Shown in pieces: positions 9,698 through 19,704 of a stretch of DNA of 64,000 bases. Source of the stretch: Biformimicrobium ophioploci (GTDB lineage: Bacteria > Pseudomonadota > Gammaproteobacteria > Pseudomonadales > Cellvibrionaceae). The position numbers were made by a program, and so were the translations under genes. The notes beneath the pieces were generated by a model. The model was not told where the DNA came from, searched no databases, and saw nothing but the letters and a program-made list of their open reading frames with translations. The DNA is taken from positions 496,001 to 560,000 of the forward strand of contig NZ_BSYJ01000002.1 of NCBI RefSeq assembly GCF_030270605.1, written 5' to 3'. Numbering within the stretch: position 1 is the stretch's first letter; each line of letters opens with the position of its first letter.

Positions 9698-11140
9698 ATG
9701 AGTTCTACTGTGGCAAAGCCCGGAGATCTGCCGGACTATGACTACAAGGTGGTGCGCCAATTCGCAGTGATGACGGTGGTTTGGGGCATCGTCGGCATGG
9801 CAGTGGGCGTACTGATCGCGGCACAGCTGGTCTGGCCCGATCTTAACGATATCTTTCAGCCTTACACGCACTTCGGGCGCCTGCGTCCTTTGCATACCAA
9901 CGCGGTGATTTTCGCCTTCGGTGGTTGTGCGCTGTTTGCGTCTTCCTACTGGTGTGTGCAGCGAACCTGCCAGGCCAAGCTGTGGGGTGGCTGGCTGGTG
10001 CCGTTCACCTTCTGGGGCTGGCAGGCGGTCATCGTATTGGCAGCCATTACCCTGCCGATGGGTTTCACCTCTGCGAAAGAGTACGCGGAGCTGGAATGGC
10101 CGATCGATATTCTGATCACTCTGGTGTGGGTCTCCTATGCGCTGGTGTTCTTCGGCACCATCGTCAAGCGCAAGACCTCCCACATCTACGTTGCCAATTG
10201 GTTCTTCGGCGCCTTCATCATCACCATCGCAATCCTGCATGTTGTTAACAACATGGAAGTGCCGGTCACCATGTGGAAATCCTACTCCGCATATTCCGGT
10301 ACCCGTGACGCGATGATCCAGTGGTGGTACGGCCACAACGCGGTAGGCTTCTTCCTGACAGCCGGCTTCCTCGGCATCATGTACTACTTCGTACCGAAGC
10401 AGGCTGGCCGTCCGGTATATTCCTACCAGCTGTCCATCGTGCATTTCTGGGCGCTGATCTCCATCTACGTTTGGGCCGGTGGCCACCACCTGCACTATTC
10501 TGCACTGCCGGACTGGGCGCAGAGCCTCGGCATGGTGATGTCCCTGATCCTGCTGGCGCCTTCCTGGGGCGGCATGATCAACGGCATCATGACCCTCTCC
10601 GGTGCCTGGCACAAACTGCGCACTGACCCGACCCTGCGTTTCCTCGTGGTATCCCTGTCGTTCTACGGCATGTCCACCTTCGAGGGCCCGATGATGTCGA
10701 TCAAGACCGTGAACGCGCTGTCCCATAACACCGACTGGACCGTGGGCCACGTGCACTCCGGCGCACTGGGCTGGGTAGCGATGATCTCCATCGGTGCGAT
10801 CTATCACCTGATCCCAATCCTATTCAACCGCGCGCAGATGTACAGCGTGAAGCTGGTGAATACCCACTTCTGGCTGGCTACCGTGGGCACCGTACTGTAC
10901 ATCGCCTCCATGTGGGTGAACGGTATTACCCAGGGCCTGATGTGGCGCGCCTTCAACCAGGACGGCACCCTGACCTACAGCTTCGTGGAGTCCGTTGTTG
11001 CGAGTTACCCGGGTTACACCGTGCGCTTCTTCGGCGGGTTCATCTTCCTGGTCGGTATGCTGCTGATGGCATACAACGTATTCCGCACCATCCAGGCGGG
11101 TAACGAGCGCAGTGAAGCACCTGCGACGCAGGCCGCATAA
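9698..11140 (+). CDS. ccoN: cbb3-type cytochrome c oxidase subunit I
   Basis: Catalytic heme-copper subunit of the high-affinity terminal oxidase, with about 12 membrane helices. The haem/Cu ligands appear as [40 protein letters not shown] and the late [11 protein letters not shown] histidines. Length is 480 residues from ATG 9698; GGGAAG lies at good spacing, so I prefer this over GTG 9683. It is the first gene of ccoNOQP. This oxidase is used mainly at low oxygen and reduces O2 with electrons from c-type cytochromes. Confidence 0.97.
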   Translation: MSSTVAKPGDLPDYDYKVVRQFAVMTVVWGIVGMAVGVLIAAQLVWPDLNDIFQPYTHFGRLRPLHTNAVIFAFGGCALFASSYWCVQRTCQAKLWGGWLVPFTFWGWQAVIVLAAITLPMGFTSAKEYAELEWPIDILITLVWVSYALVFFGTIVKRKTSHIYVANWFFGAFIITIAILHVVNNMEVPVTMWKSYSAYSGTRDAMIQWWYGHNAVGFFLTAGFLGIMYYFVPKQAGRPVYSYQLSIVHFWALISIYVWAGGHHLHYSALPDWAQSLGMVMSLILLAPSWGGMINGIMTLSGAWHKLRTDPTLRFLVVSLSFYGMSTFEGPMMSIKTVNALSHNTDWTVGHVHSGALGWVAMISIGAIYHLIPILFNRAQMYSVKLVNTHFWLATVGTVLYIASMWVNGITQGLMWRAFNQDGTLTYSFVESVVASYPGYTVRFFGGFIFLVGMLLMAYNVFRTIQAGNERSEAPATQAA

Positions 11141-11154
11141 GGGAGGGAGCCGAA

Positions 11155-11772
11155 ATGAAAAACCACGATATCGTAGAAAAAAACCTGGGCCTGATGATCA
11201 TCCTGACGATCGTCGGCATCAGCTTCGGTGGCCTCGTTGAGATTGTGCCGCTGTTTTTCCGTGCCGACACTTCCGAGCCGATTGCCGGGCTGAAACCGCT
11301 CGGCCCGGTGGAACTGGAAGGGCGTGACATCTACATCCGCGAGGGCTGCCACGTGTGCCACACGCAGATGATTCGCCCGCTGCGCGCGGAAGTAGAGCGC
11401 TACGGCCATTACTCCATGTCCAACGAATTCGTTTACGAGCACCCGTTCCTGTGGGGCTCCAAGCGTACTGGCCCGGACCTGGCCCGTGTGGGTGGCCGCT
11501 ACTCGGATGAGTGGCACCGTGCGCACCTGTACAACCCGCGTAACGTAGTGCCGGAGTCGAATATGCCTGCCTTCCCGTGGCTGTTCGATAACACCGTAAC
11601 CGGCCGCGATACCGCCAAGAAGATGGAAGCGCTGCGTACTGTGGGTGTGCCCTACACCGACGAGCAGATCGCAACCGCAAAAGACGCTTTTGCCGGCGGC
11701 AAGGTGAAGGAGATTGATGCCCTGGTGGCCTATCTCCAGCAGCTCGGCATCCTGGTCAAGCAGAAGCGTTAA
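11155..11772 (+). CDS. ccoO: cbb3-type cytochrome c oxidase subunit II
   Basis: Membrane-anchored mono-haem cytochrome c of the cbb3 oxidase. The N-terminal helix ([22 protein letters not shown]) anchors a periplasmic domain with one haem-binding CHVCH motif (about residue 65) and a family-conserved region [23 protein letters not shown]. The 205-residue length is standard. A strong GGGAGG ribosome binding site precedes ATG 11155, 14 bp after ccoN. Confidence 0.97.
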   Translation: MKNHDIVEKNLGLMIILTIVGISFGGLVEIVPLFFRADTSEPIAGLKPLGPVELEGRDIYIREGCHVCHTQMIRPLRAEVERYGHYSMSNEFVYEHPFLWGSKRTGPDLARVGGRYSDEWHRAHLYNPRNVVPESNMPAFPWLFDNTVTGRDTAKKMEALRTVGVPYTDEQIATAKDAFAGGKVKEIDALVAYLQQLGILVKQKR

Positions 11773-11784
11773 GGGGAGTGGAGC

Positions 11785-12009
11785 GTGGATAAGGGTACTT
11801 TACACAGTATCGCCCTGGTCCTGATGACGCTGGCATTCCTCGGCGTCTGCTGGTGGGCATTTTCTCCGAGCCGCAAAAAGCGTTTTGAAGAAGATGCCAA
11901 GCTTCCGTTCGCGGACGACGAGGAATTGGGCAAGAGTGCACAAGAGCGTGGCGGCGAAGAGGCCGGCGCTGGCAAAGGCCAAGAGAAAAAAGGGCAGGAT
12001 GAGTTATGA
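11785..12009 (+). CDS. ccoQ: cbb3 oxidase small subunit CcoQ
   Basis: A 74-residue protein with one membrane helix (SIALVLMTLAFLGVCWWAF) and a charged Lys/Glu-rich tail, as expected for CcoQ/FixQ, which stabilises the assembled oxidase. It starts at GTG 11785 with AAGGGGAG upstream. The stop overlaps the ccoP start by 4 bp (ATGA), so the two are translationally coupled. Confidence 0.9.
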   Translation: MDKGTLHSIALVLMTLAFLGVCWWAFSPSRKKRFEEDAKLPFADDEELGKSAQERGGEEAGAGKGQEKKGQDEL

Positions 12010-12971
12010 GTAGTTTTTGGAGCTGGTGGATCATCGGACTCACCGTGACCAACCTGGTTCTGGTGACCTGGGTGCTGTTCGCCAACCGCAAGGTGGCGGT
12101 GGACGACCAGGCCGACCCGGAAAACAAGACCACGGGCCATGTCTACGATGGCATCGAGGAATACGACAACCCGCTGCCGAAATGGTGGTTCCTGCTATTC
12201 GTGGGCACGCTGATTTACGGCATTTTGTACCTGGTGGTTTACCCGGGTATGGGTAACTGGAAGGGTGTCGGTGGCTGGACCTCCGTTGGCGCACTGGAGA
12301 AGGAACAGGAAGAAGCCCGCAGCAAGTTTGAGGCCTCTTTCGGTGAGCTGACCAAGCTGCCGGTGGAAAAGATCGCCGAAGACCCGCAGGCGCTCAAGAT
12401 GGGCGGCCGTATCTTTGCCAACAACTGTTCTGTGTGCCACGGCGCGGACGGCGGTGGTAACTTCGGTTTCCCGAACCTGACAGACGGCGACTGGTTGTAT
12501 GGCGGCAGCGGCGAGAAGATCCTGGAGACCCTGTATAACGGGCGCCAGGGTATGATGCCGCCGCAGGGCCCGGTGATCGGTGAGAAAGGTGTTAAAAACG
12601 TAACAGAGTACGTATTGAGCCTGAACGGCCTGGAGCATGATGCGGCGCTGGCTGCTGAAGGTAAGAAGGTCTTTAACACCGTCTGTATGGCCTGTCACGG
12701 GATGGACGCCAAGGGCAACCAGATGCTCGGCGCACCGAACCTGACGGATAACATCTGGCTGTATGGCGACACCCGTGAAGGTATTGCCCACTCCATCCGC
12801 AACGGCCGCAGTAACCTGATGCCGGCGCAGAAGGAGCTGCTGCGCGATGACAAGATTCGCCTGGTAGCAGCCTATGTTCTCAGCCTGTCTCAGCAGGAAA
12901 CCGAGAGCATGGAGCAGGCTCCCGAGAAGCCGGAACCCGAGGCGACAACCGGAGATGCTTCCGCTAACTGA
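12006..12971 (+). CDS. ccoP: cbb3-type cytochrome c oxidase subunit III, di-haem
   Basis: Di-haem cytochrome c subunit. There are two N-terminal membrane helices (the second around FLLFVGTLIYGILYLVVYP), then two cytochrome c domains with haem motifs CSVCHG (about residue 140) and CMACHG (about residue 228). Each is followed by its axial-Met region (MMPPQGP, LMPAQKE). The 321-residue length is normal. The C-terminal tail is Glu/Pro-rich. It ends the structural operon and is followed by a strong terminator. Confidence 0.97.
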   Translation: MSSFWSWWIIGLTVTNLVLVTWVLFANRKVAVDDQADPENKTTGHVYDGIEEYDNPLPKWWFLLFVGTLIYGILYLVVYPGMGNWKGVGGWTSVGALEKEQEEARSKFEASFGELTKLPVEKIAEDPQALKMGGRIFANNCSVCHGADGGGNFGFPNLTDGDWLYGGSGEKILETLYNGRQGMMPPQGPVIGEKGVKNVTEYVLSLNGLEHDAALAAEGKKVFNTVCMACHGMDAKGNQMLGAPNLTDNIWLYGDTREGIAHSIRNGRSNLMPAQKELLRDDKIRLVAAYVLSLSQQETESMEQAPEKPEPEATTGDASAN

Positions 12972-13008
12972 TCCTGGCGGTTTCCGGTAATTCGCGCTTA
13001 CGGCGCGC

Positions 13009-13037
13009 AAAAAAGGCCTGCGTCGCAGGCCTTTTTT
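13009..13037 (+). terminator. Rho-independent terminator after ccoNOQP
   Basis: A-run, GGCCTGCG, one-base centre, CGCAGGCC, then six T; the arms 13009-13022 and 13024-13037 are fully complementary, including A/T runs on both sides, so it could act on either strand. It separates the structural ccoNOQP unit from ccoGHIS. Confidence 0.9.
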
Positions 13038-13074
13038 CTGGTAAACAGATTTTCAAATTGAGTGGCTCGTAACA

Positions 13075-14499
13075 GTGACTGATCTGATACCAAGTAAGGA
13101 AGACAAAGACGGCGAAAAGCAAGTGCGTTATCGCATGCTTTATGAGTCTGAAGACAAGGTTTATATCCGGCATATTCGCGGGTTTTATTCGCGTATCCGC
13201 AAATACACCGGGCTGCCGCTGCTGCTCGCGTTCTTCTTTATCCCCTGGTTGATGATCGATGGCCGCCAGGCCGTGCTGTTTGATTTGCCCGCGCGGAAAT
13301 TTCATATTTTCTGGACTACCTTCGGCCCGCAGGACGGCATGTTGCTGGCGTGGCTGCTGATCATTGCTGCCTTCTCACTGTTCGCGGTTACAACCCTGGT
13401 TGGGCGTGTCTGGTGTGGCTACACCTGCCCACAGACGGTCTGGACCCTGATGTTCGTGTGGGCCGAGCGTGTCTGCGAGGGTGACCGCAACAAGCGCATC
13501 AAGCTGGACAAGGCGTCATGGAGCATGGAGAAGTTCCTGCGTAAGTCGGGCAAGCAGGCTCTCTGGATCCTGATCGCACTCGCTACGGCGCTGGCATTTG
13601 TCGGGTACTTCTATGGTATTCGTGAGCTGGTGCTGGACCTCGCACGCTTCCAGGCGGCGCCCGTGGCGGTGTTCTGGGTGGCTTTCTTTACCATCGCGAC
13701 CTACCTCAACGCGGGCTTCATGCGCGAACAGGTGTGCAAGTACATGTGCCCCTATGCACGCTTCCAGTCTGTGATGTACGACCAGGACACCCTTGCCGTG
13801 CATTACGACACCAAGCGTGGTGAAAACCGCGGCCCGCGCAAACCCGGTATTGATTACAAGGCCAAGGGACTCGGTGACTGCATCGACTGCTCCTGGTGTG
13901 TGCAGGTATGTCCGGTGGATATCGATATCCGCGACGGGCTGCAGTATGAATGCATCAACTGCGGTCTGTGCGTCGATGCGTGTGATAGCGTCATGGACAA
14001 AATGAACTATCCCCGCGGCCTGATTCGCTACACCTCCGAAGATGAGCTGGAGACGGGCAAGACCAACTTCGTTCGTCCGCGCCTGTTCGGTTATGCGGCG
14101 GTACTGCTGGCGATGGTGCTGCTGTTCACCTACACGGTGGCTACCCGGATGCCGGTGCAGGCCGAAGTGCTGCGCGATCGCGGTGCGCGCATGTACCGCG
14201 TGGTCCAGGGTGATGTACAGAATGTCTATACGGTCAAAATCAACAATATGGACCAGGCAGCGCACAAGTTTAATATCCGGGTGGAAGGACGCGAGGGATA
14301 CCAGTATTCCATTCGCAAACCAAAGGTGATTTTTGTGGAGGAGGGCGAGCTGTACGCGGTGCCGATCCGGGTCAGTGTGCCGAAGAGCCAGATCGAGACG
14401 CCCAAGCACAAGATTACGATCATCGTGGAGGCGCTGGATAATCCGGAACTCAGAGACGAACACGTGACTGTGTTTATCGCGCCCAAGCCCGGCAAGTGA
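13075..14499 (+). CDS. ccoG: cbb3 oxidase assembly ferredoxin-type protein CcoG
   Basis: Polytopic membrane protein with two 4Fe-4S binding motifs, CIDCSWCVQVCP and CINCGLCVDACD. Earlier cysteine motifs are CGYTCPQTVW and QVCKYMCPYARF. Family members reduce copper for cbb3 oxidase maturation. About five membrane helices precede and flank the ferredoxin part; the C-terminal periplasmic domain (about residues 370-474) is immunoglobulin-like. Start is GTG 13075. The length, 474 residues, is normal. It opens the assembly cluster ccoGHIS. Confidence 0.95.
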   Translation: MTDLIPSKEDKDGEKQVRYRMLYESEDKVYIRHIRGFYSRIRKYTGLPLLLAFFFIPWLMIDGRQAVLFDLPARKFHIFWTTFGPQDGMLLAWLLIIAAFSLFAVTTLVGRVWCGYTCPQTVWTLMFVWAERVCEGDRNKRIKLDKASWSMEKFLRKSGKQALWILIALATALAFVGYFYGIRELVLDLARFQAAPVAVFWVAFFTIATYLNAGFMREQVCKYMCPYARFQSVMYDQDTLAVHYDTKRGENRGPRKPGIDYKAKGLGDCIDCSWCVQVCPVDIDIRDGLQYECINCGLCVDACDSVMDKMNYPRGLIRYTSEDELETGKTNFVRPRLFGYAAVLLAMVLLFTYTVATRMPVQAEVLRDRGARMYRVVQGDVQNVYTVKINNMDQAAHKFNIRVEGREGYQYSIRKPKVIFVEEGELYAVPIRVSVPKSQIETPKHKITIIVEALDNPELRDEHVTVFIAPKPGK

Positions 14500-14542
14500 C
14501 CGGGCATTGAACCTGCTCAACAGTTTTTATAAGAAGTATTGA

Positions 14543-15103
14543 ATGAAAGATAATGGCAGTGCGCCGCGCGGGCGCAATGAGAGCGGCAACCCCTGGTACC
14601 GGGAGCCCTGGGCCTGGTTTGTGCTGACGCCGCTGATCGTAGTGGTGATCGCCTGTTCGATTTTCTTCTCGATTGCAGTGCGGCATAGCGATGATGTAGT
14701 CAGTGACACCTATTACCGCGACGGGCGTATGTACAATTTCCGTGCGGAGCAGGATAGCAAGGCCCGCGAGATGGGCTTGTCAGGCTTTGTCCATGTGGAT
14801 AATGCCGCGTCCGAAGTCAGCCTGGAGCTGCAGACCACGGTTCGCGACAATGGCGGCACCAACCTGCCGGAGAAATTACTGCTGACCTTCAGCCACCCGA
14901 CGGATGCCGACCTGGACCAGCACATCAGCCTGGAGAAAGTGGGCCATCAGCGCTATCGCGGCCAACTGTCCGCACCGCTCGAGTATCGCTGGTACCTGCG
15001 CGTCATGCCGGAGCTGGACCCGGCAAAGCATTCGCAGTCGCCTTGGCGCCTCAAGGGCGAAATCAATTTATTGCTGGGCAGCAAGGCCCCGGTGACGCCC
15101 TGA
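14543..15103 (+). CDS. ccoH: FixH/CcoH family assembly protein
   Basis: A 186-residue protein with a single N-terminal membrane helix (WAWFVLTPLIVVVIACSIFF) and a periplasmic domain, matching FixH family proteins needed for stable cbb3 oxidase. The segment SDDVVSDTYYRDG just after the helix is family-typical. It lies between ccoG and ccoI, with 13 bp to ccoI. Confidence 0.9.
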   Translation: MKDNGSAPRGRNESGNPWYREPWAWFVLTPLIVVVIACSIFFSIAVRHSDDVVSDTYYRDGRMYNFRAEQDSKAREMGLSGFVHVDNAASEVSLELQTTVRDNGGTNLPEKLLLTFSHPTDADLDQHISLEKVGHQRYRGQLSAPLEYRWYLRVMPELDPAKHSQSPWRLKGEINLLLGSKAPVTP

Positions 15104-15116
15104 GTCCCTCCCGCCC

Positions 15117-17528
15117 ATGACTACCACCGCCCAGCTCAGTATGTCTGCCAGTAACGACTGCTATCACTGCGGCCTTCCGGTGCCGGAGGGCAGTAACTTT
15201 TCCGTGGTCATCGAAGGGCAGCCGCGGGAAATGTGCTGCCCCGGTTGTGAGGCTGTGGCCGGTGCCATTGTGTCCGGCGGGCTGGAAAATTTTTACCGCT
15301 ATCGCGAGCAGAGCGCGGAACGCCCCACTGAAGAAAGCGCGGATGAGCGCTGGCAGGCCTATGACCTGGAAGCGGTGCAGAAGGACTTTGTATCCTCGTT
15401 GGGCGACGGCGGCACCCAGGTGCGGTTGCTGGTGGGCGGTATCACCTGTGCGGCCTGTGTCTGGTTGATCGAGCAACATCTGGGCGCGCTGCCGGGCGTT
15501 CGCCGGGTAGTGGTCAACGCCAGTACCCACCGGGCACAGATCTTGATAGATCCCGCGACCGTCAAGGTCAGCCGGGTAATGCAGTCACTGGCCGAGATCG
15601 GTTACCGGCCGGTACCGGCTACCGCTGCCAACCGCGAGCAACTGCTGCAACAGGAGAGTCGCACGGCGTTGCGCCGTCTCGGTGTGGCCGGCCTCGGCAC
15701 CATGCAGGTCATGATGTTTTCGATAGCGCTCTATGCCGGTGGCTTCGAGTCTGACTGGGGCCTGTACCTGCGCTTGGTTTCCCTGCTGGTGGCCACGCCG
15801 GTGGTCTTCTACGCGGCTCGACCTTTTTTCGAGGCGGCCTGGCGTGCGCTGAAGAAGCGCAGCCTGGTGATGGATGTGCCGGTGTCGCTGGCAATAGGCG
15901 GGGCCTACGCGGCGAGCCTGTATGCAACCGTCACGGGGCGCGGCGAAGTCTATTTCGACTCGGTTTCCATGTTCACCTTCTTTCTGCTGCTGGGGCGCAC
16001 AATCGAAATGCGTGCGCGCCACAAGGCTGGCCTGGCTGCCGGTGGCCTGGCGCAACTGTTGCCTCTGACGGCATCCCGGGTGGAGGAACCTGGCAGCGGA
16101 GAGCCGGAGGAAGTGCCGGTGGCCTCACTGCAGGTTGGGAATGTGGTGCTGATTCGGCCCGGGAGTGTCATTCCCTGTGACGGTGAGGTCCGGCAGGGGA
16201 GCAGTGCGGTCAACGAATCCTGCCTGAGCGGGGAAGAGCTTCCGGTGCGCAAGGAAACGGGTGATCTCGTGGCGGCGGGTACGGTGAATACTGAATCTCC
16301 GCTGTGGCTCAGTGTGCACGCGGTCGGCGAAGCTACCCGACTGTCCGCGATTGAGCGGCTGGTGGAGCAGGCGCAGGCGGATAAGCCCGCCCAGGTTGCG
16401 ATGGCGGATCGGCTGGCACGCTGGTTTGTGGCCGCAGTACTGGTCACTGCGACGCTGGTGTTCGGGGTCTGGTGGCAGATCGATAGCGAGCGTGCACTGT
16501 GGATCACCCTGTCGGTACTGGTAGTGACCTGCCCCTGTGCGCTGGCGCTGGCAACCCCCACGGCACTGACGGCGGCGACCAATCGCATGCGCGAACTGGG
16601 ATTGCTGGTGAGTCGTGGCCATGTGCTGGAGCAGTTGCCGCAGATTACCAAGGCGGTGTTCGACAAGACCGGAACATTGACTGCTGGCGAGCCTTCTGTA
16701 CAGGCCTTCGAGGCGCTCACGGAAGGTATCGAAGAGCAACAGGCACTTGCCATCTGCGCCGCGCTGGAAGCTTCAAGCCATCACCCGATCGCGCGGGCAT
16801 TTGTACCCTGGTGCGGTCAGGTGACTGCCGCGGACTGTGAAACGGTCACAGGTGCGGGCGTGAGCGGGCGCGTAGGCGGAACCTATTACAAGCTGGGCAA
16901 GCCGGAATTCGCGGCAGGTGCGGCCATGCCTTCGCCGCAGGCACCGTTGCAGTGGATGCTGCTGGCCTCGGACTCCGGTCCGCTGGCATGGATCGGGCTC
17001 GGGGATCGCCAGCGTAGCGGCGCGCCGGAAGCCATCGCTTTGCTCAGGCAGCAGGGACTCGAGCCGTCGTTGCTGAGCGGCGATCAGTCCGCCCATGTGG
17101 CGCGGCTGGCACACGCAGTGGGAATTGAACATTATACCGCCGGGGTGTCACCGGAGCAGAAGCTGGAGCAGGTGCGCGCATTGCAGGCCGCAGGCGAGCG
17201 CGTACTGATGGTGGGAGATGGTATCAACGATGTCCCGGTGTTGAGTGGTGCGGACATTTCCGTCGCCATGGCCGGCGCGTCGGATCTTGCCCAGACTCGT
17301 GCGGATGCGGTGTTGCTGGCACAGGACCTGAGGGTCCTGCCAGAGGCACTGCGTCTGGCCCAGCGCTGTCGCCGAATAATCCGGCAGAATCTCAGTTGGG
17401 CATTGCTGTACAATCTGCTGGCGCTGCCACTGGCAGTTGCCGGCCTGGTGCCGCCTTGGGCGGCGGCCATCGGGATGTCCGCGAGCTCGCTGGTAGTGGT
17501 GCTGAACGCATTGCGCCTGTCCCGCTAG
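15117..17528 (+). CDS. ccoI: Copper-exporting P1B-type ATPase for cbb3 oxidase assembly
   Basis: An 803-residue P-type ATPase that moves Cu(I) to the periplasm for oxidase maturation. In order: a Cys-rich N-terminus (CYHCGLPVP, CCPGCEAV), one heavy-metal-associated domain with CAAC (about residue 115), membrane helices, the TGE-like actuator (SGEELPVRKETG), the metal-site CPC in VTCPCALALATP (about residue 470), phosphorylation motif DKTGTLT (about 515), the SSHHP-type HP motif, and MVGDGINDVPVL. No key residue is missing. The first Met codon is used; a second Met lies nine residues in. Confidence 0.96.
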   Translation: MTTTAQLSMSASNDCYHCGLPVPEGSNFSVVIEGQPREMCCPGCEAVAGAIVSGGLENFYRYREQSAERPTEESADERWQAYDLEAVQKDFVSSLGDGGTQVRLLVGGITCAACVWLIEQHLGALPGVRRVVVNASTHRAQILIDPATVKVSRVMQSLAEIGYRPVPATAANREQLLQQESRTALRRLGVAGLGTMQVMMFSIALYAGGFESDWGLYLRLVSLLVATPVVFYAARPFFEAAWRALKKRSLVMDVPVSLAIGGAYAASLYATVTGRGEVYFDSVSMFTFFLLLGRTIEMRARHKAGLAAGGLAQLLPLTASRVEEPGSGEPEEVPVASLQVGNVVLIRPGSVIPCDGEVRQGSSAVNESCLSGEELPVRKETGDLVAAGTVNTESPLWLSVHAVGEATRLSAIERLVEQAQADKPAQVAMADRLARWFVAAVLVTATLVFGVWWQIDSERALWITLSVLVVTCPCALALATPTALTAATNRMRELGLLVSRGHVLEQLPQITKAVFDKTGTLTAGEPSVQAFEALTEGIEEQQALAICAALEASSHHPIARAFVPWCGQVTAADCETVTGAGVSGRVGGTYYKLGKPEFAAGAAMPSPQAPLQWMLLASDSGPLAWIGLGDRQRSGAPEAIALLRQQGLEPSLLSGDQSAHVARLAHAVGIEHYTAGVSPEQKLEQVRALQAAGERVLMVGDGINDVPVLSGADISVAMAGASDLAQTRADAVLLAQDLRVLPEALRLAQRCRRIIRQNLSWALLYNLLALPLAVAGLVPPWAAAIGMSASSLVVVLNALRLSR

Positions 17529-17570
17529 GGTGCTCTTCAATTGCTTGTACTGATTCGAATGGGTGGCTGA

Positions 17571-17837
17571 ATGGACAGTCTGTTTATTCTCATTCCGGTG
17601 GCGATCATCTTTGTCGCCATCGCGATCAAAGTTTTTTTCTGGGCTGTAGACAACGGCCAGTACGACGACCTTGAAACCGAGGGCAGGCGTATCCTGTTCG
17701 ACGACGACCTGCCGCGCGACGAGCCCAACGGTAAGGATGAGGTCGGTAAGGTCACGGCGGGGCAGGAAACCGCTGACGACAAACAGGAACCACAGGACGG
17801 CGCCGCAAAACCTGATCAGGTTGAAGACGATAAATGA
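17571..17837 (+). CDS. ccoS: cbb3 oxidase maturation protein CcoS
   Basis: An 88-residue protein with one N-terminal membrane helix (FILIPVAIIFVAIAIKVFFW) followed by the CcoS-typical WAVDNGQYDDLETEGRRILF and an acidic tail longer than in many homologues. It is required for maturation of cbb3 oxidase. Its stop overlaps the start of the next gene by 4 bp (ATGA). Confidence 0.92.
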   Translation: MDSLFILIPVAIIFVAIAIKVFFWAVDNGQYDDLETEGRRILFDDDLPRDEPNGKDEVGKVTAGQETADDKQEPQDGAAKPDQVEDDK

Positions 17838-18574
17838 CGTTCGAAGTTCTGGCCGGCGCGCTGTTAATCGGCTTTCTGGGAAGCACGCACTGTATTGGCA
17901 TGTGCGGGGGGATTTCCGGGGCGCTGGGCCTGGCCCCCGCCAGCGGTGGCCCGGTGTGGCGCTACCTGTGGGGTTATTCTGCCGGTCGCATCATGACCTA
18001 TGGCCTGATTGGCGCCCTTGTGGGGGCCTTCGGGGCGGTGGTAGCGCCGAGTATGGGGCCGCTGCGGGTGCTGGCCGGTGTGATGCTGATTTTGATGGCG
18101 TTTTACCTGGCGGACTGGTGGCGCGGACTGGTCTGGCTCGAACGCGGTGGCGCCGTTATCTGGCGCAGGCTGCAGCCGCTGGGGCGTGCCCTGCTGCCGG
18201 TGCGTTCCACCGGGCAATCCCTGTTGCTGGGCGCGCTGTGGGGCTGGCTGCCCTGCGGACTGGTCTACAGCGCACTGACTTACGCGCTGGCGCAGGGCGA
18301 TGCGCTCGCCTCCGGTGCCACCATGGTGGCCTTCGGTCTTGGAACCCTGCCGGCCGTATTGCTGACGGGCGCGGCTGCGGCGCAGACACGTCAGTGGGTG
18401 CAGAAAAAATGGGTGCGCAACCTGTCGGCAGTGTTACTGCTGTTATTCGGCGCCTGGACAATCTGGGGTGCCAGCGGCCATGCCGGACACGGCGACAACA
18501 GCGGACATGAAGGGCATGACATGCAGTCAGAGCCCGTGGAAAAGCAACAGCACCATCACCACGGGCATCATTGA
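17834..18574 (+). CDS. SafE/TauE-like membrane protein with His-rich tail
   Basis: A 246-residue polytopic membrane protein of the COG2836 (sulfite exporter TauE/SafE-like) family. The N-terminal helix carries STHCIGMCGG, a Cys/Met/His motif that suggests metal rather than sulfite binding. A second Cys segment is GWLPCGLVYSAL. The last 30 residues are packed with His (HAGHGDNSGHEGHD and HHHHGHH). It is translationally coupled to ccoS, which supports a role in copper supply for the oxidase; the transported substrate itself is inferred. Confidence 0.82.
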   Translation: MTFEVLAGALLIGFLGSTHCIGMCGGISGALGLAPASGGPVWRYLWGYSAGRIMTYGLIGALVGAFGAVVAPSMGPLRVLAGVMLILMAFYLADWWRGLVWLERGGAVIWRRLQPLGRALLPVRSTGQSLLLGALWGWLPCGLVYSALTYALAQGDALASGATMVAFGLGTLPAVLLTGAAAAQTRQWVQKKWVRNLSAVLLLLFGAWTIWGASGHAGHGDNSGHEGHDMQSEPVEKQQHHHHGHH

Positions 18575-18618
18575 GGGGCCTTAACGCCCCTTCGGGTTAC
18601 GGTATTTTAGTACCGGAC

Positions 18619-19473
18619 TTACATCTGCAGGCGCAGGGAAAGGTCCACAGCTTTCAGATGCTTGGTCAGGGCGCCGGATGAGATGTAATCCACTGCCAGG
18701 CCTGAAAGCTGGCGCAGTCGCGCGGCGTCGACGCTGCCGGAAATTTCGATTTTGGCTGTTCCCTTGGCCAGCTGCAGCGCCTCCAGGGTGTCTCGCTCAT
18801 TGAACTCGTCGAGCATGATGATATCCGCCCCGGCGTCCAGCGCCTGGCGCAGCTCGTCCAGATTTTCCACCTCGACCTCAACCGGTGCCTGCGGTGCCAG
18901 CTGGCGGGCCTGCTCGACCGCAGCATCGATGCCGCCGGCTGCGGCGATATGGTTTTCCTTGATCAGGAAAGCATCGTACAGGCCGATTCGGTGATTGTGA
19001 CAGCCACCACAAAGCACCGCGTATTTCTGCGCGGTTCTCAACCCGGGAATGGTCTTGCGGGTGTCCAGTACCCTGATCTGGCCGCCACGAACTTCTTCGG
19101 CCAGTGCGCTGGCGGCCGTGGCCGTGCCGGACAGGGTCTGCAGAAAATTGAGGGCAGTGCGTTCGCCGGTGAGGATGCTGCGAGCGTTACCGTGCAGTGT
19201 GAACAGCACCGAGTCTGCTGCTGCGCGGTCGCCGTCTGCAACCATCCAGTTGACCTGCAGGGCCGGGTCCAGTTGCCGAAAGACTTCGTTGACCCACTCG
19301 GTGCCACAGATGGTGCAGTCTTCGCGGGTGATGACCCGGGCGCTGGCGCTGCGGTCTGCCGGGATCAGCTGGGCTGTGATATCGCCACTGCCGATATCCT
19401 CGGCCAGGGCATCGCGTACAGTGCGTTCGAGGTCGGCCCGAAGGCCCGGAATTTTGGCGTCGTCCAGATTCAT
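18619..19473 (-). CDS. nadC: Nicotinate-nucleotide diphosphorylase (carboxylating)
   Basis: Quinolinate phosphoribosyltransferase: quinolinate + PRPP to nicotinate mononucleotide in NAD synthesis. Typical segments: [14 protein letters not shown] near the start, [65 protein letters not shown] and the C-terminal barrel with [11 protein letters not shown] and DIIMLDEF. Length 284 is standard. It is divergent from the DUF1631-ampDE block, as in Pseudomonas-type genomes. Confidence 0.97.
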   Translation of the reverse strand: MNLDDAKIPGLRADLERTVRDALAEDIGSGDITAQLIPADRSASARVITREDCTICGTEWVNEVFRQLDPALQVNWMVADGDRAAADSVLFTLHGNARSILTGERTALNFLQTLSGTATAASALAEEVRGGQIRVLDTRKTIPGLRTAQKYAVLCGGCHNHRIGLYDAFLIKENHIAAAGGIDAAVEQARQLAPQAPVEVEVENLDELRQALDAGADIIMLDEFNERDTLEALQLAKGTAKIEISGSVDAARLRQLSGLAVDYISSGALTKHLKAVDLSLRLQM

Positions 19474-19704
19474 TGTAATTCCTGTCTGGTGGTGCCCGCG
19501 AAGTTTACCAGAAGGGCTGCGACTTGGCTGTTGTCAGGGCCATCGCGGCGCCGGGGGCTGATGGCGCCTGCAGGGTGAGTCGCTGCAGGGCCTGCTCGCC
19601 AAGAAACTGTGATGCCTGTCGCGCTTGTGCATTTTGCGTCTTATCAATTGATACGCTGGTTTTATAATGCTTTGCTGCTGGAATTGGTACCGGGAGATAG
19701 TACG

